From assembly GCA_026415505.1 (NCBI GenBank), contig JAOAGY010000032.1, forward strand, positions 124,001-188,000: DNA of 64,000 nt, read 5' to 3'. How positions within the stretch are numbered: the first letter of the stretch is position 1; every line of letters begins with the position of its first letter. The notes below the pieces were generated by a model. That model worked only from the letters and a program-made list of their open reading frames with translations, had not been told where the DNA came from and searched no databases. Of this stretch, positions 51,991 to 61,205 are shown piece after piece. A program made the position numbers and the translations under genes. This DNA comes from Chlorobiota bacterium (GTDB lineage: Bacteria > Bacteroidota > Ignavibacteria > Kapaibacteriales > NICIL-2).

Positions 51991-53724
51991 ATGTTGCGCT
52001 CGCTACACGTCGAAAATTTTGCTGTCATCGAGAACGTCTCGCTCGAGTTCGGTCCGTCGTTCAATGTCATCACCGGCGAAACGGGGGCGGGGAAGTCGTT
52101 GTTGGTCGAGGCGGTGATGGCGGTGTTAGGAGATCGGGTCTCCAGCGACGTCGTCCGCAGTGGTGCTCATCGTGCCGTCGTCGAGGCGATTTTCGACATC
52201 GAGAGCAACGACCCCCTCCGCCGATTGATCGAACAAAGCGGTTACGAAAGTCCTGTCACTGGACAATTGCTCCTCCGTCGTGAAATCAGCAGCTCTGGCT
52301 CGCGAGCGTTCATCAACGACTCGCCTGCGCCGATTGGAATGATTCGCCAAATCGGCGAGCAACTCGTTGATTTCCACGGTCAACACGAACACCAATCGCT
52401 GCTCCGGGTGTCGCTCCACCGAGCATTGCTCGACAATGTCGGGGGACTCGATCGGCTCGTTGCAGAATACCGTCGTTGCCACGAGCAATTGACGGCACTC
52501 ATCGAACACTATCGCCGACTCCGCCAGCAAGAGCATCAACTCCGCAACGAGCAGGATTGGAAACGGTTTTTGCTCGACGAGATCGCCACCATTGCGCCAC
52601 AGGTAGGCGAGAAAGAAATGCTCGAAACAGAACTTCGACGCATCGAGCACAGCGAACAACTCTTCGAAGGTTCGGCGACAACTTACGGGCTACTCTACGG
52701 CGACGAGACCTCCGCTCACGATCTCCTGGTGCGTGCGCGAAACGTCGCCGAGCAATTAGCCGCATTCGACGACTATTTCCGTACAGTCGCAACCGAGCTG
52801 CGCGATCTTGTCATCCGTACCGACGAACTCGCAAAAGACATCCAGCGCTACAATGCGCAGTTGGATTTTTCGCCTGATCGGTCTCAGTTCATCCGCGAGC
52901 GACTCGTGCAGTTGGCACGCCTCGAAAAGCGATACGGTACGATCGAACATGCAATCGAACAGCGCCAGCAGCTCGAACGCGAATTAGCACTTGCGGAGAA
53001 TTTCGAGTTCGAGCTTGCACAGCTCCACGCAGCGATCGCAGCAAAACGCGCTGAGCTCGGTACTATCGGTGAACGATTGACGACCAAACGACGTCAGGTC
53101 GCACGGCGCATCGAGCGTACGATCGTGGACGTCCTGTCGCGACTCGGTATGCCCGATGCAACTTTCGATGTCGTCATCGAGCGCGACCATGTCAGCGAGC
53201 CGGATATTACCGATGTTGTCGCCGAGATCGATGGTCAATACTTCAGCGCTCATGACCATGGTCTCGACAACGTCGCCTTCTTCATCGCTACGAACAAAGG
53301 CGAACCGCCGGGACCGCTTCATCGCATTGTGTCGGGCGGTGAGGCATCTCGTGTAATGCTCGCGCTCAAGACGATCTTGGCAAAAAGCGACCGACTGCCG
53401 ATCCTCATTTTCGATGAGATCGACACCGGGGTCGGCGGTCGAATTGCTCATCGTGTCGGCGTCGCATTGGAAGAACTCAGCGCGTATCACCAAGTGATCG
53501 CAATCACGCACAATCCCCAGATTGCAGCGCGGGCGCACACGCACATTGTCGTCGAGAAGTGCACAGACGCCGATCGAACGACCGTCGCTGTGCACCTTGT
53601 CAGCGGTGCCGAGCGAATCGAGGAACTTGCAAAGCTCATCGCTGGCGAGTGTGTCACCGATGGTGCGCGGAAAACGGCTCGCGAACTTCTCGGCGATAGT
53701 TCCACCTTCGCCAATATGCCATGA
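51991..53724 (+). CDS. recN: DNA repair protein RecN
   Basis: A 577-residue SMC-like ATPase. Walker A GETGAGKSLLVEAVMAVLGDR near residue 30, FHGQHEHQSLL, a long coiled coil (residues 150-370), HRIVSGGEASRVMLALKTIL as ABC signature and LIFDEIDTGVGGRIAHRVG as Walker B, then VIAITHNPQIAARAHTHIVVEK. It acts in double-strand break repair. Its last four bases overlap the start of the phnC gene, an unusual coupling of repair and transport genes. Confidence 0.95.
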   Translation: MLRSLHVENFAVIENVSLEFGPSFNVITGETGAGKSLLVEAVMAVLGDRVSSDVVRSGAHRAVVEAIFDIESNDPLRRLIEQSGYESPVTGQLLLRREISSSGSRAFINDSPAPIGMIRQIGEQLVDFHGQHEHQSLLRVSLHRALLDNVGGLDRLVAEYRRCHEQLTALIEHYRRLRQQEHQLRNEQDWKRFLLDEIATIAPQVGEKEMLETELRRIEHSEQLFEGSATTYGLLYGDETSAHDLLVRARNVAEQLAAFDDYFRTVATELRDLVIRTDELAKDIQRYNAQLDFSPDRSQFIRERLVQLARLEKRYGTIEHAIEQRQQLERELALAENFEFELAQLHAAIAAKRAELGTIGERLTTKRRQVARRIERTIVDVLSRLGMPDATFDVVIERDHVSEPDITDVVAEIDGQYFSAHDHGLDNVAFFIATNKGEPPGPLHRIVSGGEASRVMLALKTILAKSDRLPILIFDEIDTGVGGRIAHRVGVALEELSAYHQVIAITHNPQIAARAHTHIVVEKCTDADRTTVAVHLVSGAERIEELAKLIAGECVTDGARKTARELLGDSSTFANMP

Positions 53725-54485
53725 AATTGCTCGAACTTCGACGATTATCGAAAGTCTATCCCAATGGAACACGTGCACTCGATTCGGTAACTCTTTCCGT
53801 CGATCGTGGCGAGTTCATCGCTGTGATCGGACTGAGCGGGTCGGGAAAATCTACCTTGCTCCGCTGTATCAATCGTTTGATCGAGCCGACCGATGGAACG
53901 ATTCTCTTCGACGGCTCGGATGTCACCCATATCACCGGAGAGCAACTCCGCCGCTATCGGAGTCGTATCGGCATGATCTTCCAACAATTCAATCTTGTCG
54001 GACGGTACTCGGTGTTGAGCAATGTACTCATGGGGGCACTCGGTTCGGTCGGGACGTTCGATTCGATCGTAGGTCGCTATCCGCCAGCTCTTCGGCAAAT
54101 GGCGCTTCGCAATCTCGAAATTGTCGGAATTGCCGACAAGGCACACGTGCGTGCCGATTCGCTTTCGGGCGGTCAACAACAGCGAGTCGCGATCGCACGC
54201 GCCCTGATGCAAGAACCACAACTTCTGCTCGCCGACGAGCCGGTCGCATCGCTCGATCCGGCAACATCGCACAGCGTGATGCGTTATCTCGGTTACATCA
54301 ATCGCGAGTTGGGAATGACCGTCGTTTGCAATCTCCATTTCCTGAGCCTCGTGCGCGAATACTCCACGCGAGCAGTAGCACTCAAAGCTGGCGTTGTCGT
54401 CTTCGATGGTTCTCCTGCCGAAATCGACCAGGAGTGGTTCCGCCACATTTACGGCGAGGACGCTGTTGAGGTCGAAATTCGATGA
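53721..54485 (+). CDS. phnC: ABC transporter ATPase, phosphonate type (PhnC)
   Basis: A 254-residue ATPase. Walker A GLSGSGKSTLLRCINRL, Q loop GMIFQQFNLVGRYSVLSNVLMGAL, signature LSGGQQQRVAIARALMQEPQLLLADEPVASLDP, then VCNLHFLSLVREYSTRAVALKAG, where the switch His takes the PhnC-type HFLSLVREY form. PhnC energises uptake of phosphonate, phosphite or phosphate esters. A permease gene follows after 43 bases; no phnD binding-protein gene is present, so the substrate is open. Confidence 0.88.
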   Translation: MKLLELRRLSKVYPNGTRALDSVTLSVDRGEFIAVIGLSGSGKSTLLRCINRLIEPTDGTILFDGSDVTHITGEQLRRYRSRIGMIFQQFNLVGRYSVLSNVLMGALGSVGTFDSIVGRYPPALRQMALRNLEIVGIADKAHVRADSLSGGQQQRVAIARALMQEPQLLLADEPVASLDPATSHSVMRYLGYINRELGMTVVCNLHFLSLVREYSTRAVALKAGVVVFDGSPAEIDQEWFRHIYGEDAVEVEIR

Positions 54486-54528
54486 AGGTACAGCCGATGC
54501 ATGGATACAACGTCGTACGCGCTACTCG

Positions 54529-55575
54529 ATGAGTAAGAACCGACACACGATAAAACAGAAAGCTCTGCAACTGTTGTTCGACTGGCTCGGTGGAGCGTAT
54601 CTGATCGCGACATTGCACCGTATCGTCTGGCGTGTCGTTCTGATCGGCGATTCCTTACCGGCTGCACATTCGACGCTCATTGCAAACGTACCGGATTGGG
54701 CGATCTACGCTCTGGCTGGTGTACTCATCGCTATTGCTGCGTCGGTGAGTGGTGCTTCGTTGGGTCTGCTTGTTCGTGGCGAACTATCCATTGGTTCATG
54801 GCAACGCGCCGCCGCACTGCATTGGGCATCGGCGCTGCTGGCGGTGACATTTGTCACCGGTTGGGTAGTGACCAATATTTCGCTCGTGGATATGTTCAGC
54901 GGAGAGCGGATCCATGCCGCTGGGCGCATTTTTTCGAGCTTGCTGACGCCACACTTTGCTATCTTACCACAAGCGCTCTCCGCGATCGTAGAAACGGTGT
55001 ACCTTGCATTCATGGCAACGGTATTGGCGCTTCCAGCATCGCTAGTGCTCTCGTTTTTGTCAGCGCGGAATTTGATGAAAGATAGCCTCTGGAAGCGATT
55101 CGTGTACACCGTGCTGCGAGCATTGACTAATTTTATTCGTTCGATCGAACCGCTCGTCTGGGCAGTCATTTTCACCGTCTGGGTGAAGGTCGGTCCATTC
55201 CCCGGCATGCTCGCGTTGATGGTGCACACGATCTCGTCGCTTGTCAAGCAGTATTCGGAACAAATCGAAGATATCGATCCCGGACCCGTCGAGGCAATCG
55301 CTTCGACCGGTGCTCGACCGCTACAAATTGTATGGTTCGGCGTCGTACCACAGGTAGCGATCCCGTTTCTCTCGTTTACAATCTACCGATGGGATATCAA
55401 CGTCCGGATGGCAACGGTCATCGGATTGGTCGGAGGTGGCGGTATTGGAACGATGCTGAATCAATACCAAATGCTGGCGCAATGGCATGAGGTGGGAACG
55501 ATTGTTTTGGTCATTGCGCTGGTCGTGTGGGTTATGGACTATGTTTCTGCGCGCATACGGGAGGCTCTCGTCTGA
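54529..55575 (+). CDS. phnE: ABC transporter permease, phosphonate type (PhnE)
   Basis: A 348-residue membrane protein with an extra N-terminal pair of hydrophobic segments and then the PhnE-type permease domain (from about residue 150). The EAA loop is DPGPVEAIASTGARPLQIVWFGVVPQVAIPFLSFTIYRWDINVRMATVIGLVGGGGIGTML. That motif is typical of PhnE, but also of related permeases of unassigned substrate. The start is ATG 54529; upstream sequence in the same frame lies inside phnC. The stop overlaps the start of the guanine deaminase gene (TGATG). Confidence 0.87.
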   Translation: MSKNRHTIKQKALQLLFDWLGGAYLIATLHRIVWRVVLIGDSLPAAHSTLIANVPDWAIYALAGVLIAIAASVSGASLGLLVRGELSIGSWQRAAALHWASALLAVTFVTGWVVTNISLVDMFSGERIHAAGRIFSSLLTPHFAILPQALSAIVETVYLAFMATVLALPASLVLSFLSARNLMKDSLWKRFVYTVLRALTNFIRSIEPLVWAVIFTVWVKVGPFPGMLALMVHTISSLVKQYSEQIEDIDPGPVEAIASTGARPLQIVWFGVVPQVAIPFLSFTIYRWDINVRMATVIGLVGGGGIGTMLNQYQMLAQWHEVGTIVLVIALVVWVMDYVSARIREALV

Positions 55576-56846
55576 TGTCTGAGCGACTGTATCGTGCAGC
55601 TGTTCTCCACGCGCTCGATCGGGAACGCATCGAGTTCATTCCTGATGGCTGCCTTGTCGTCGACAATGGTCGTATCCTCGCTTGTGGCGATTGTGCAACG
55701 ATCTTGAGTACCTATCCCTCGGCGCAGATTTTCGACTGGCGCGATAGCCTGCTGATCCCTGGTTTGGTCGATGCCCATGCACATTTGCCACAGTTGGGTG
55801 CAATCGGATGCGACCGTGAAGACCTATTGCGCTGGCTCGACGAGGTCATTTTTCCACACGAGGCACGATTTGCCGATATCGATTATACGCGCCGAATTGC
55901 TGAAGCATTTTTCCGGCGTGCGATTGCTGGAGGAACGACAACGCTGGCGGTTTATGCGCCGCCTCACGAAGATGCCGCCGATACTTGTTTTCGAGTTGCA
56001 GGACAGATCGGCATTCGTGTCCTGATGGGTATGACGCTGATGGACTCCAATGCGCCGGCTGCCTTGCTCACCGATGTTGACGAGGCAATAGCAGCAACCG
56101 ATCGTTTGGCATCACGGTGGCATGGTGTCGGACGGATCCAATATTGCATTACGCCGCGATTTGCTGGGAGCTGCTCTCGCGAATTACTCCGTCGCTGCGG
56201 CGATTTGGCAAAGCAAACAGGATTACCGATCCAAACACACCTGGCAGAGTCGCCAGCAGAGTTGCGTTTTGTTTCGGAGTTGTTTCCTGATTGTCCGGAC
56301 TATACGAGCGTGTACGAACGTGCTGGATTGATTACCGACCGGACAATCGTTGCGCATTGTGTTTACCTATCGTCGAGCGAGCTCGACCGCCTCGGTACAG
56401 CCAACGTTGCCATTGCTCATTGTCCGTTGTCGAATGTGTACCTGCAGAGCGGTCTGATGCCGCTGGTCGAGTATCTCGATCGTGCCGTGTTTCGCATCGG
56501 GTTGGGAACGGACATCGGTGCGGGATATGCGGCAAGCATACTCGACGAAGCACGGGCGGCGCGAGAGCAATCGAAGGTGCGCCGAATGTTCGGTCTGGCA
56601 ACTCGTATCGCTACGATGGAAGAAGCATTCTATCTGGCGACGCTCGGCGGTGCTACCGCTGTTGGATTGGCTGATACGATCGGCAACTTCGCTGTCGGGA
56701 AGTATGCCGATTTTGTACGAATCGAAATACCACCATATCGCGTTCCGACGACCGCGCAGCAAGCGCTCGAATTAGTGCTCTACACCGGGTCGGACAACAT
56801 CGTTGCCACTGCGATCGAAGGCGAACTTCTCTGGCAGCGAGTATAA
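55575..56846 (+). CDS. guaD: Guanine deaminase (amidohydrolase family)
   Basis: A 423-residue enzyme converting guanine to xanthine and ammonia. Metal ligands His68 and His70 in VDAHAHLPQ; LRWLDEVIFPHEARF; ITPRFAGSCSRELL; IQTHLAES; IVAHCVYLSS; HCPLSNVYLQSG; GTDIGAGYAAS and YLATLGGATAVGLADTIGNFAVGKYADFV. The FPxExRF, ITPRFA, CPxSNxYLxSGL and GTDIGAG segments match known GuaD proteins, which separates it from chlorohydrolases. It is the last gene of the recN-phnC-phnE-guaD run and converges on the tmRNA gene. Confidence 0.9.
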   Translation: MSERLYRAAVLHALDRERIEFIPDGCLVVDNGRILACGDCATILSTYPSAQIFDWRDSLLIPGLVDAHAHLPQLGAIGCDREDLLRWLDEVIFPHEARFADIDYTRRIAEAFFRRAIAGGTTTLAVYAPPHEDAADTCFRVAGQIGIRVLMGMTLMDSNAPAALLTDVDEAIAATDRLASRWHGVGRIQYCITPRFAGSCSRELLRRCGDLAKQTGLPIQTHLAESPAELRFVSELFPDCPDYTSVYERAGLITDRTIVAHCVYLSSSELDRLGTANVAIAHCPLSNVYLQSGLMPLVEYLDRAVFRIGLGTDIGAGYAASILDEARAAREQSKVRRMFGLATRIATMEEAFYLATLGGATAVGLADTIGNFAVGKYADFVRIEIPPYRVPTTAQQALELVLYTGSDNIVATAIEGELLWQRV

Positions 56847-56912
56847 ATCGCCACGATGTGCACACAATCGCAGACCCTTGAACTGTGGCGAACAAACCAG
56901 AATTTGCCATTG

Positions 56913-57308
56913 TGGAGGTGCCGGGGGTCGAACCCGGGTCCGAAGCACCAGTCGCGTAGCATCTCCATGCTCAGTCGCTCTTTCGGGTTTCGCTCGGTGC
57001 GGTTGCGGAGCGACACGCGCCGCCCGAGCTATCGTTCGAGTTTACCGTACCTGTAGCGGAACGATACGCTACTGGCACGAGCCATCAGGCTTTCGATGCT
57101 GCTTTCACACGCGTGATGGCGCACGTGCGAGCAGCAGGGAGTGGAGCTACGCTCGACACTACCCAGCAATGGTGCCGCTTTTAGGCAGCCATTGCGTAGC
57201 TGAACGAGTTGGCATTTTGCCATCGCTGGTTGTATTTACGAGCAGCACCAGCAAGCTCGGCATGCAGCTACGACGGCTGTCGTACTCCGTCGAATCCATG
57301 TCACCCCC
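56913..57308 (-). ncRNA. ssrA: Transfer-messenger RNA (tmRNA)
   Basis: Minus strand. The 5' end GGGGGTGACATGGATTCGAC and the 3' end GGGTTCGACCCCCGGCACCTCCA form the tRNA-like domain (acceptor GGGGGTG/CACCTCC with one G-T pair). CCA is not encoded, as for the two tRNAs. The tag frame at 57213-57181 reads GCC AAC TCG TTC AGC TAC GCA ATG GCT GCC TAA, giving ANSFSYAMAA. It rescues stalled ribosomes and marks the peptide for ClpXP-type proteases. The gene lies 65 bases after the shortened clpB and is about 396 nt long, so it is the one-piece form. Confidence 0.95.
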
Positions 57309-57373
57309 ATTTCGTTGCAAACGACGCAGAAAGGCGTCCACTATTTTCCAGCGTTACCGATCGACGCGAGCAT

Positions 57374-58687
57374 CTATCGGTGATCGTCGCCGTGCAGTTC
57401 GCGGAGCAGTGCTTGGCGTTCGATTTCCAACTGCCGAATCCGTCGCTCCAGTAGGTCGAGTTCTTCAGGGAGCGAATCGTTTTCCATCCGCAACTTGGCT
57501 GCTGCCTCGTCGATCAGATCGATCGCCTTATCGGGCAGGAATCGGTCGGTGATGTAGCGATGCGACAGTTGAGCCGCCGCAACAATCGCAGCATCGGTGA
57601 TGCGTACACCGTGATGTACTTCGTACCGCTCCTTCAACCCGCGTAGGATCGAAATTGTGTCTTCGACCGATGGCTCGCCCACGAAAACTTTCTGGAAACG
57701 ACGCTCGAGCGCCGGGTCTTTTTCGATGTACTTCTGGTATTCGTCCAGCGTAGTGGCTCCGATACACCGAAGCTCACCCCGAGCGAGCGCAGGCTTGAGA
57801 ATGTTAGCGGCATCCATGCTGCCCTGCGTGGCGCCGGCGCCAATAAGCGTATGTATTTCGTCGATGAACAAGATGATCTCACCGTTGGATTCGGCAACCT
57901 CTTTGACGACTGCCTTGAGTCGCTCCTCGAATTGCCCGCGGTAGCTTGTTCCGGCGACCAATGCACCCATGTCGAGTGCGACGATCGTTTTGGTCCGAAG
58001 CGGCTCGGGAACGTCTCCGGCGACGATACGCTGTGCGATACCTTCGACGATTGCAGTTTTACCGACGCCAGGTTCGCCGATCAGAACGGGGTTGTTCTTC
58101 GTGCGTCGCGAAAGCACTTGCAGTACACGGCGGATTTCGTCTTCACGCCCGATGACGGGGTCTATTTTGCCTTTGCGTGCTTCGTCGTTGAGATTTCGCC
58201 CGTATTTCTGCAACGCTTGGTATCGCTCTTCGGGATTTTGATCGGTGATGCGCGTATCCTTGCGAATCTCTCGAATGACTTTCAAAACGGCATCGCGAGA
58301 GACGTTCTGATCGAGCAATATTCGCTGAGCGACGGATTTCTCGGTCACCAATGCCAGCAACAAATGTTCGACGCTGACATACTCATCGCGCAACTGTTGA
58401 GCTTCGCGGAACGCTTGTTGGAGCACACTGCTCAGGGAGCTCGACAGGTACGTTTCACCGCCGGATACTTTCGGTAAGCGCTGGATTTCCTCAGCGACTT
58501 TTGTTTTGATGTACCCGACGTTGCCGCCGATTTTCCCGATGATCGTCGTTGCCAAGCCTTGTGAGTCTTCCAGCAGTGCTGCCAGAAGATGAACTGGCTC
58601 GAGAGATTGGTTCTCTGCCGCTATCGCGATCTCTTGTGCTCGCTGGAATGCTTCCTGCGACTTGAGTGTGAGTTTGTTGAAATTCAT
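57374..58687 (-). CDS. clpB: Shortened ClpB: N-domain and first ATPase domain only
   Basis: A 437-residue protein from ATG 58687. Residues 1-145 are the two-repeat Clp N-domain ([47 protein letters not shown]). Residues 155-400 are a complete AAA+ NBD1: [42 protein letters not shown], pore loop [17 protein letters not shown], Walker [15 protein letters not shown], and [16 protein letters not shown] with the arginine finger. It ends in [25 protein letters not shown], the start of the M-domain coil, then TAG. Normal ClpB is near 860 residues, so the rest of the M-domain and NBD2 are absent. Only 65 bases separate the stop from ssrA, so a frameshift cannot explain it. It may act alone, work with a separately encoded second half, or be a deletion product. 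Confidence 0.88.
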   Translation of the reverse strand: MNFNKLTLKSQEAFQRAQEIAIAAENQSLEPVHLLAALLEDSQGLATTIIGKIGGNVGYIKTKVAEEIQRLPKVSGGETYLSSSLSSVLQQAFREAQQLRDEYVSVEHLLLALVTEKSVAQRILLDQNVSRDAVLKVIREIRKDTRITDQNPEERYQALQKYGRNLNDEARKGKIDPVIGREDEIRRVLQVLSRRTKNNPVLIGEPGVGKTAIVEGIAQRIVAGDVPEPLRTKTIVALDMGALVAGTSYRGQFEERLKAVVKEVAESNGEIILFIDEIHTLIGAGATQGSMDAANILKPALARGELRCIGATTLDEYQKYIEKDPALERRFQKVFVGEPSVEDTISILRGLKERYEVHHGVRITDAAIVAAAQLSHRYITDRFLPDKAIDLIDEAAAKLRMENDSLPEELDLLERRIRQLEIERQALLRELHGDDHR

Positions 58688-58805
58688 GACGAATCTACCT
58701 TGTAAGTGAACGTCGTGTATCGTTGGAGCGAGACATAACTGCCGCAGCGACGGCATGCGCTCGTTTAGAGTCGGGTGCAGAGACGATTACAGTTGCTCGT
58801 TAGCG

Positions 58806-59558
58806 TCAGAAACGTTCTTTGAGTCGTTCGAGCGCGTCGTGATCGGTCAAGTGAAAGCGGATCGGTGTAATCGCGATGAATCCTTGTTCGACGGCGACGT
58901 CGTCGGCGTTCGGATCGCTGTCGAGATGATTGTATGTGCCGGATAACCAGTAGTAGGGGCGCCCCATCGGGTCGAGCCGTTCATCGTATGTATCGTTCCA
59001 CATGCCTTGTCCCTGTCGAGTGATGCGGACGCCCTTGATGCGGTCTTCGGGCAACGGCGGCACGTTGACGTTGAGCAGTGTCGTCACTGGCAGCTCGAAG
59101 TCAGCGTAGCGTTCGACCAAGTATGCCGCAGTACGGGCAGCGACCGTGCAATCGGCATTTTCGTCGAACGAACCGAGAGATACCGCGATCGCTGGTATCC
59201 CCATGAGCATTGCTTCTGTGGCAGCCGATACCGTGCCTGAGTAAAGAACGTTGATCCCCGTGTTGTATCCGTGGTTGATACCCGATACGACGATATCCGG
59301 TCTTTTGTCGAGCAGTCGTGCGACGGCGAGCTTGACGCAATCGGCGGGTGTTCCGCTCACGGCAAAACCGAAGAATTGATCGTCGCGCCAGATTCGCGTG
59401 ACGCGAAGAGGCTCGCTGACAGTCAAGGCATGTCCGACGGCGCTCTGTTGACGGTCGGGTGCTACGACAGTCACAGTGCCGAGAGGACGCAACGCATGCA
59501 CGAGCGAGAGAATTCCCTGCGAAGTGATGCCGTCGTCGTTGGTGACGAGGATATTCAT
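58806..59558 (-). CDS. surE: 5'/3'-nucleotidase SurE
   Basis: A 250-residue metal-dependent nucleotidase. MNILVTNDDGITSQG with Asp8-Asp9 as metal ligands, PDRQQSAVGHALT with the third ligand Ser, and VSGINHGYNTGINVLYSGTVSAATEAMLMGIPAIAVSL. It removes phosphate from nucleoside monophosphates, mostly in stationary phase. It overlaps miaA by four bases and is the last gene of the phoH-cdaA-pcm-miaA-surE run. In other bacteria surE is often next to pcm; here miaA sits between them. Confidence 0.95.
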   Translation of the reverse strand: MNILVTNDDGITSQGILSLVHALRPLGTVTVVAPDRQQSAVGHALTVSEPLRVTRIWRDDQFFGFAVSGTPADCVKLAVARLLDKRPDIVVSGINHGYNTGINVLYSGTVSAATEAMLMGIPAIAVSLGSFDENADCTVAARTAAYLVERYADFELPVTTLLNVNVPPLPEDRIKGVRITRQGQGMWNDTYDERLDPMGRPYYWLSGTYNHLDSDPNADDVAVEQGFIAITPIRFHLTDHDALERLKERF

Positions 59559-60565
59559 GGTCTCTGTTCGATGAAAGTTGTACGTGCTGATTCGATGGTC
59601 GTGCAGGCAGCGGCGAATACATCGCTGCCGAACGATGGAAATACGGTGCCACAGTCAGTCGCATGCCGTAGCCATGTGTACTGACGCTTGGCGTAGTGTC
59701 GCGTCCGCAGTGCGGTGTGTTCGATGGCATCGGGGAGCGTCATCCGACCCTCGATCACGGCAATCGCTTCGGCATAACCAATTGTCTCGAACGCAGGCGC
59801 AGTCGGTTGGTAACCAGAATCGAGCAAGCGGCGTACTTCGTCGAGTAGTCCGCTGCGCCACATCGTGGTCGTGCGGTGCTCGATGCGACGGTACAAATGC
59901 TCTCGATTGGGCAACAGTGTCAACCGTACGACGTGCATCGGTGGCGGTTCGATGCGGTGCTGTCGCTGGGCAAGACTCAACGGGATGCCGTGTGTGTAGT
60001 AGAATTCCAATGCGCGAAGCAAGCGACGTGGGTTCCGATCGGAGTATCGAGCAGCACTTTCGGGATCTATCCTGGCGAGTTCTTCGTAGAGCGCATCACG
60101 TCCATCGCGAGCCAAACGATACTGTAGCTCGGAACGAATCGTTGGGGAGATGTCGCCAGGCTGCTCGAACAGACCCTCGACGATTGCTCGAACGTACAAG
60201 CCGCTGCCACCGACGACAAGCGGTATGTGACCGCGCCGGTGTATGTCGGCAATCCACTGCCAAGCGGCATGGGCGAACTCGCCAGCGCTGAGTCTGCGAT
60301 CCGGTGTGCATATGTCCACTCCATGGTAGCGATACCTGTGGCGCTCCTCTACTGGCGGCTTGGCTGTGCCGATGTCCAAACCCGACCAAACCTGGCGCGA
60401 ATCAGCCGAGATAATCTCCATCGGGAAAACGTCGGCGAGTCTGTGCGCAAGCTCTGTCTTCCCCGAAGCAGTAGGACCCTGCACGACGACGACGAGCGGT
60501 TCGTCGGCAGAGCGACAATCTTGCGTACCATGTGAGCCACTATCGCGCAACCGAATCTCTGTCAT
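59555..60565 (-). CDS. miaA: tRNA dimethylallyltransferase MiaA
   Basis: A 336-residue enzyme that adds a dimethylallyl group to A37 of UNN-decoding tRNAs. P-loop VVVQGPTASGKTELAHRLAD, SADSRQVWSGLDIGTAKP, PLVVGGSGLYVRAIVEGL, NPRRLLRALEFYYTHGIPLSL, IGYAEAIAVIEGRMTLPDAI and TRHYAKRQYTWLRH. ATG 60565 is chosen, overlapping pcm by 26 bases; an ATG at 60625 is also in frame but lies deep in pcm. Its dimethylallyl donor comes from the MEP pathway, in which dxr of this window acts. Confidence 0.93.
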   Translation of the reverse strand: MTEIRLRDSGSHGTQDCRSADEPLVVVVQGPTASGKTELAHRLADVFPMEIISADSRQVWSGLDIGTAKPPVEERHRYRYHGVDICTPDRRLSAGEFAHAAWQWIADIHRRGHIPLVVGGSGLYVRAIVEGLFEQPGDISPTIRSELQYRLARDGRDALYEELARIDPESAARYSDRNPRRLLRALEFYYTHGIPLSLAQRQHRIEPPPMHVVRLTLLPNREHLYRRIEHRTTTMWRSGLLDEVRRLLDSGYQPTAPAFETIGYAEAIAVIEGRMTLPDAIEHTALRTRHYAKRQYTWLRHATDCGTVFPSFGSDVFAAACTTIESARTTFIEQRP

Positions 60566-61205
60566 TGCTTGCTTGTGGGCGAACGAACGGAACGAAGCGG
60601 AATCGTTGTGCTGTCGCGAAAACATCGAATTCGGCGTCGCTGACTCTGGTGATCAAATACATGGCTTGGTCATCGCGCCCAACGGGGACAACCATTTTGC
60701 CTCCGATACAGAGTTGTCGTGCCAATTGCATTGGAATTTCCGGTGCGGCAGCAGTGACGATGATGCGGTCATATGGTGCGGCATCTTGGTATCCTTGCCA
60801 TCCGTCGCCGACGACGATTGTTGGGTGGTACCCTAATTCGCCGAGCAGTCGTCGGGCATGTTCGGCAAGTTGGCTGATGAGTTCGACACTCCAAACCTGT
60901 GCACCGAGCGCGCAGAGAATGGCGGTCTGGTAGCCGCTACCTGTGCCGATTTCGAGAACGCGACACCCAGGCTGTACGTCCAAAAGTTGCGTCATGTAGG
61001 CGACAGTGTAGGGCTGGGAAATCGTCTGACCGTGTCCTATTGGCAGTGAGGTATCCTCGTAGGCTCGGTGAATGAGCGATGGTGGTACAAAGCGTTCGCG
61101 CGGGACAGACTCGATCGCGGCGATAACGCGTTCGCCGATTCCGCGATGCCGGAGCGATTCGAGTAACTCAGTTTTCGACTCTTCCAGGATGTAGCGATGA
61201 CTCAT
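60540..61205 (-). CDS. pcm: Protein-L-isoaspartate O-methyltransferase
   Basis: A 221-residue SAM-dependent repair enzyme for isoaspartyl residues in aged proteins. VPRERFVPPSLIHRAYEDTSLPIGHGQTISQPYTVAYMTQLL, SAM loop VLEIGTGSGYQTAILCALG, GDGWQGYQDAAPYDRIIVTAAAPEIP and GGKMVVPVG. It overlaps cdaA by four bases on one side and miaA on the other. With surE in the same run it suggests a stationary-phase maintenance operon. Confidence 0.95.
   Translation of the reverse strand: MSHRYILEESKTELLESLRHRGIGERVIAAIESVPRERFVPPSLIHRAYEDTSLPIGHGQTISQPYTVAYMTQLLDVQPGCRVLEIGTGSGYQTAILCALGAQVWSVELISQLAEHARRLLGELGYHPTIVVGDGWQGYQDAAPYDRIIVTAAAPEIPMQLARQLCIGGKMVVPVGRDDQAMYLITRVSDAEFDVFATAQRFRFVPFVRPQASNDRDSVAR

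Noticed and set aside
56846-57308. Genomic island inserted at the tmRNA gene
   Set aside because: No integrase, no second copy of the tmRNA 3' end and no compositional change were seen; the neighbours are ordinary metabolic genes.
57309-57380. ClpB stop caused by a frameshift
   Set aside because: There are only 65 bases between the stop and ssrA in any frame, so the missing ~420 residues cannot be recovered locally.
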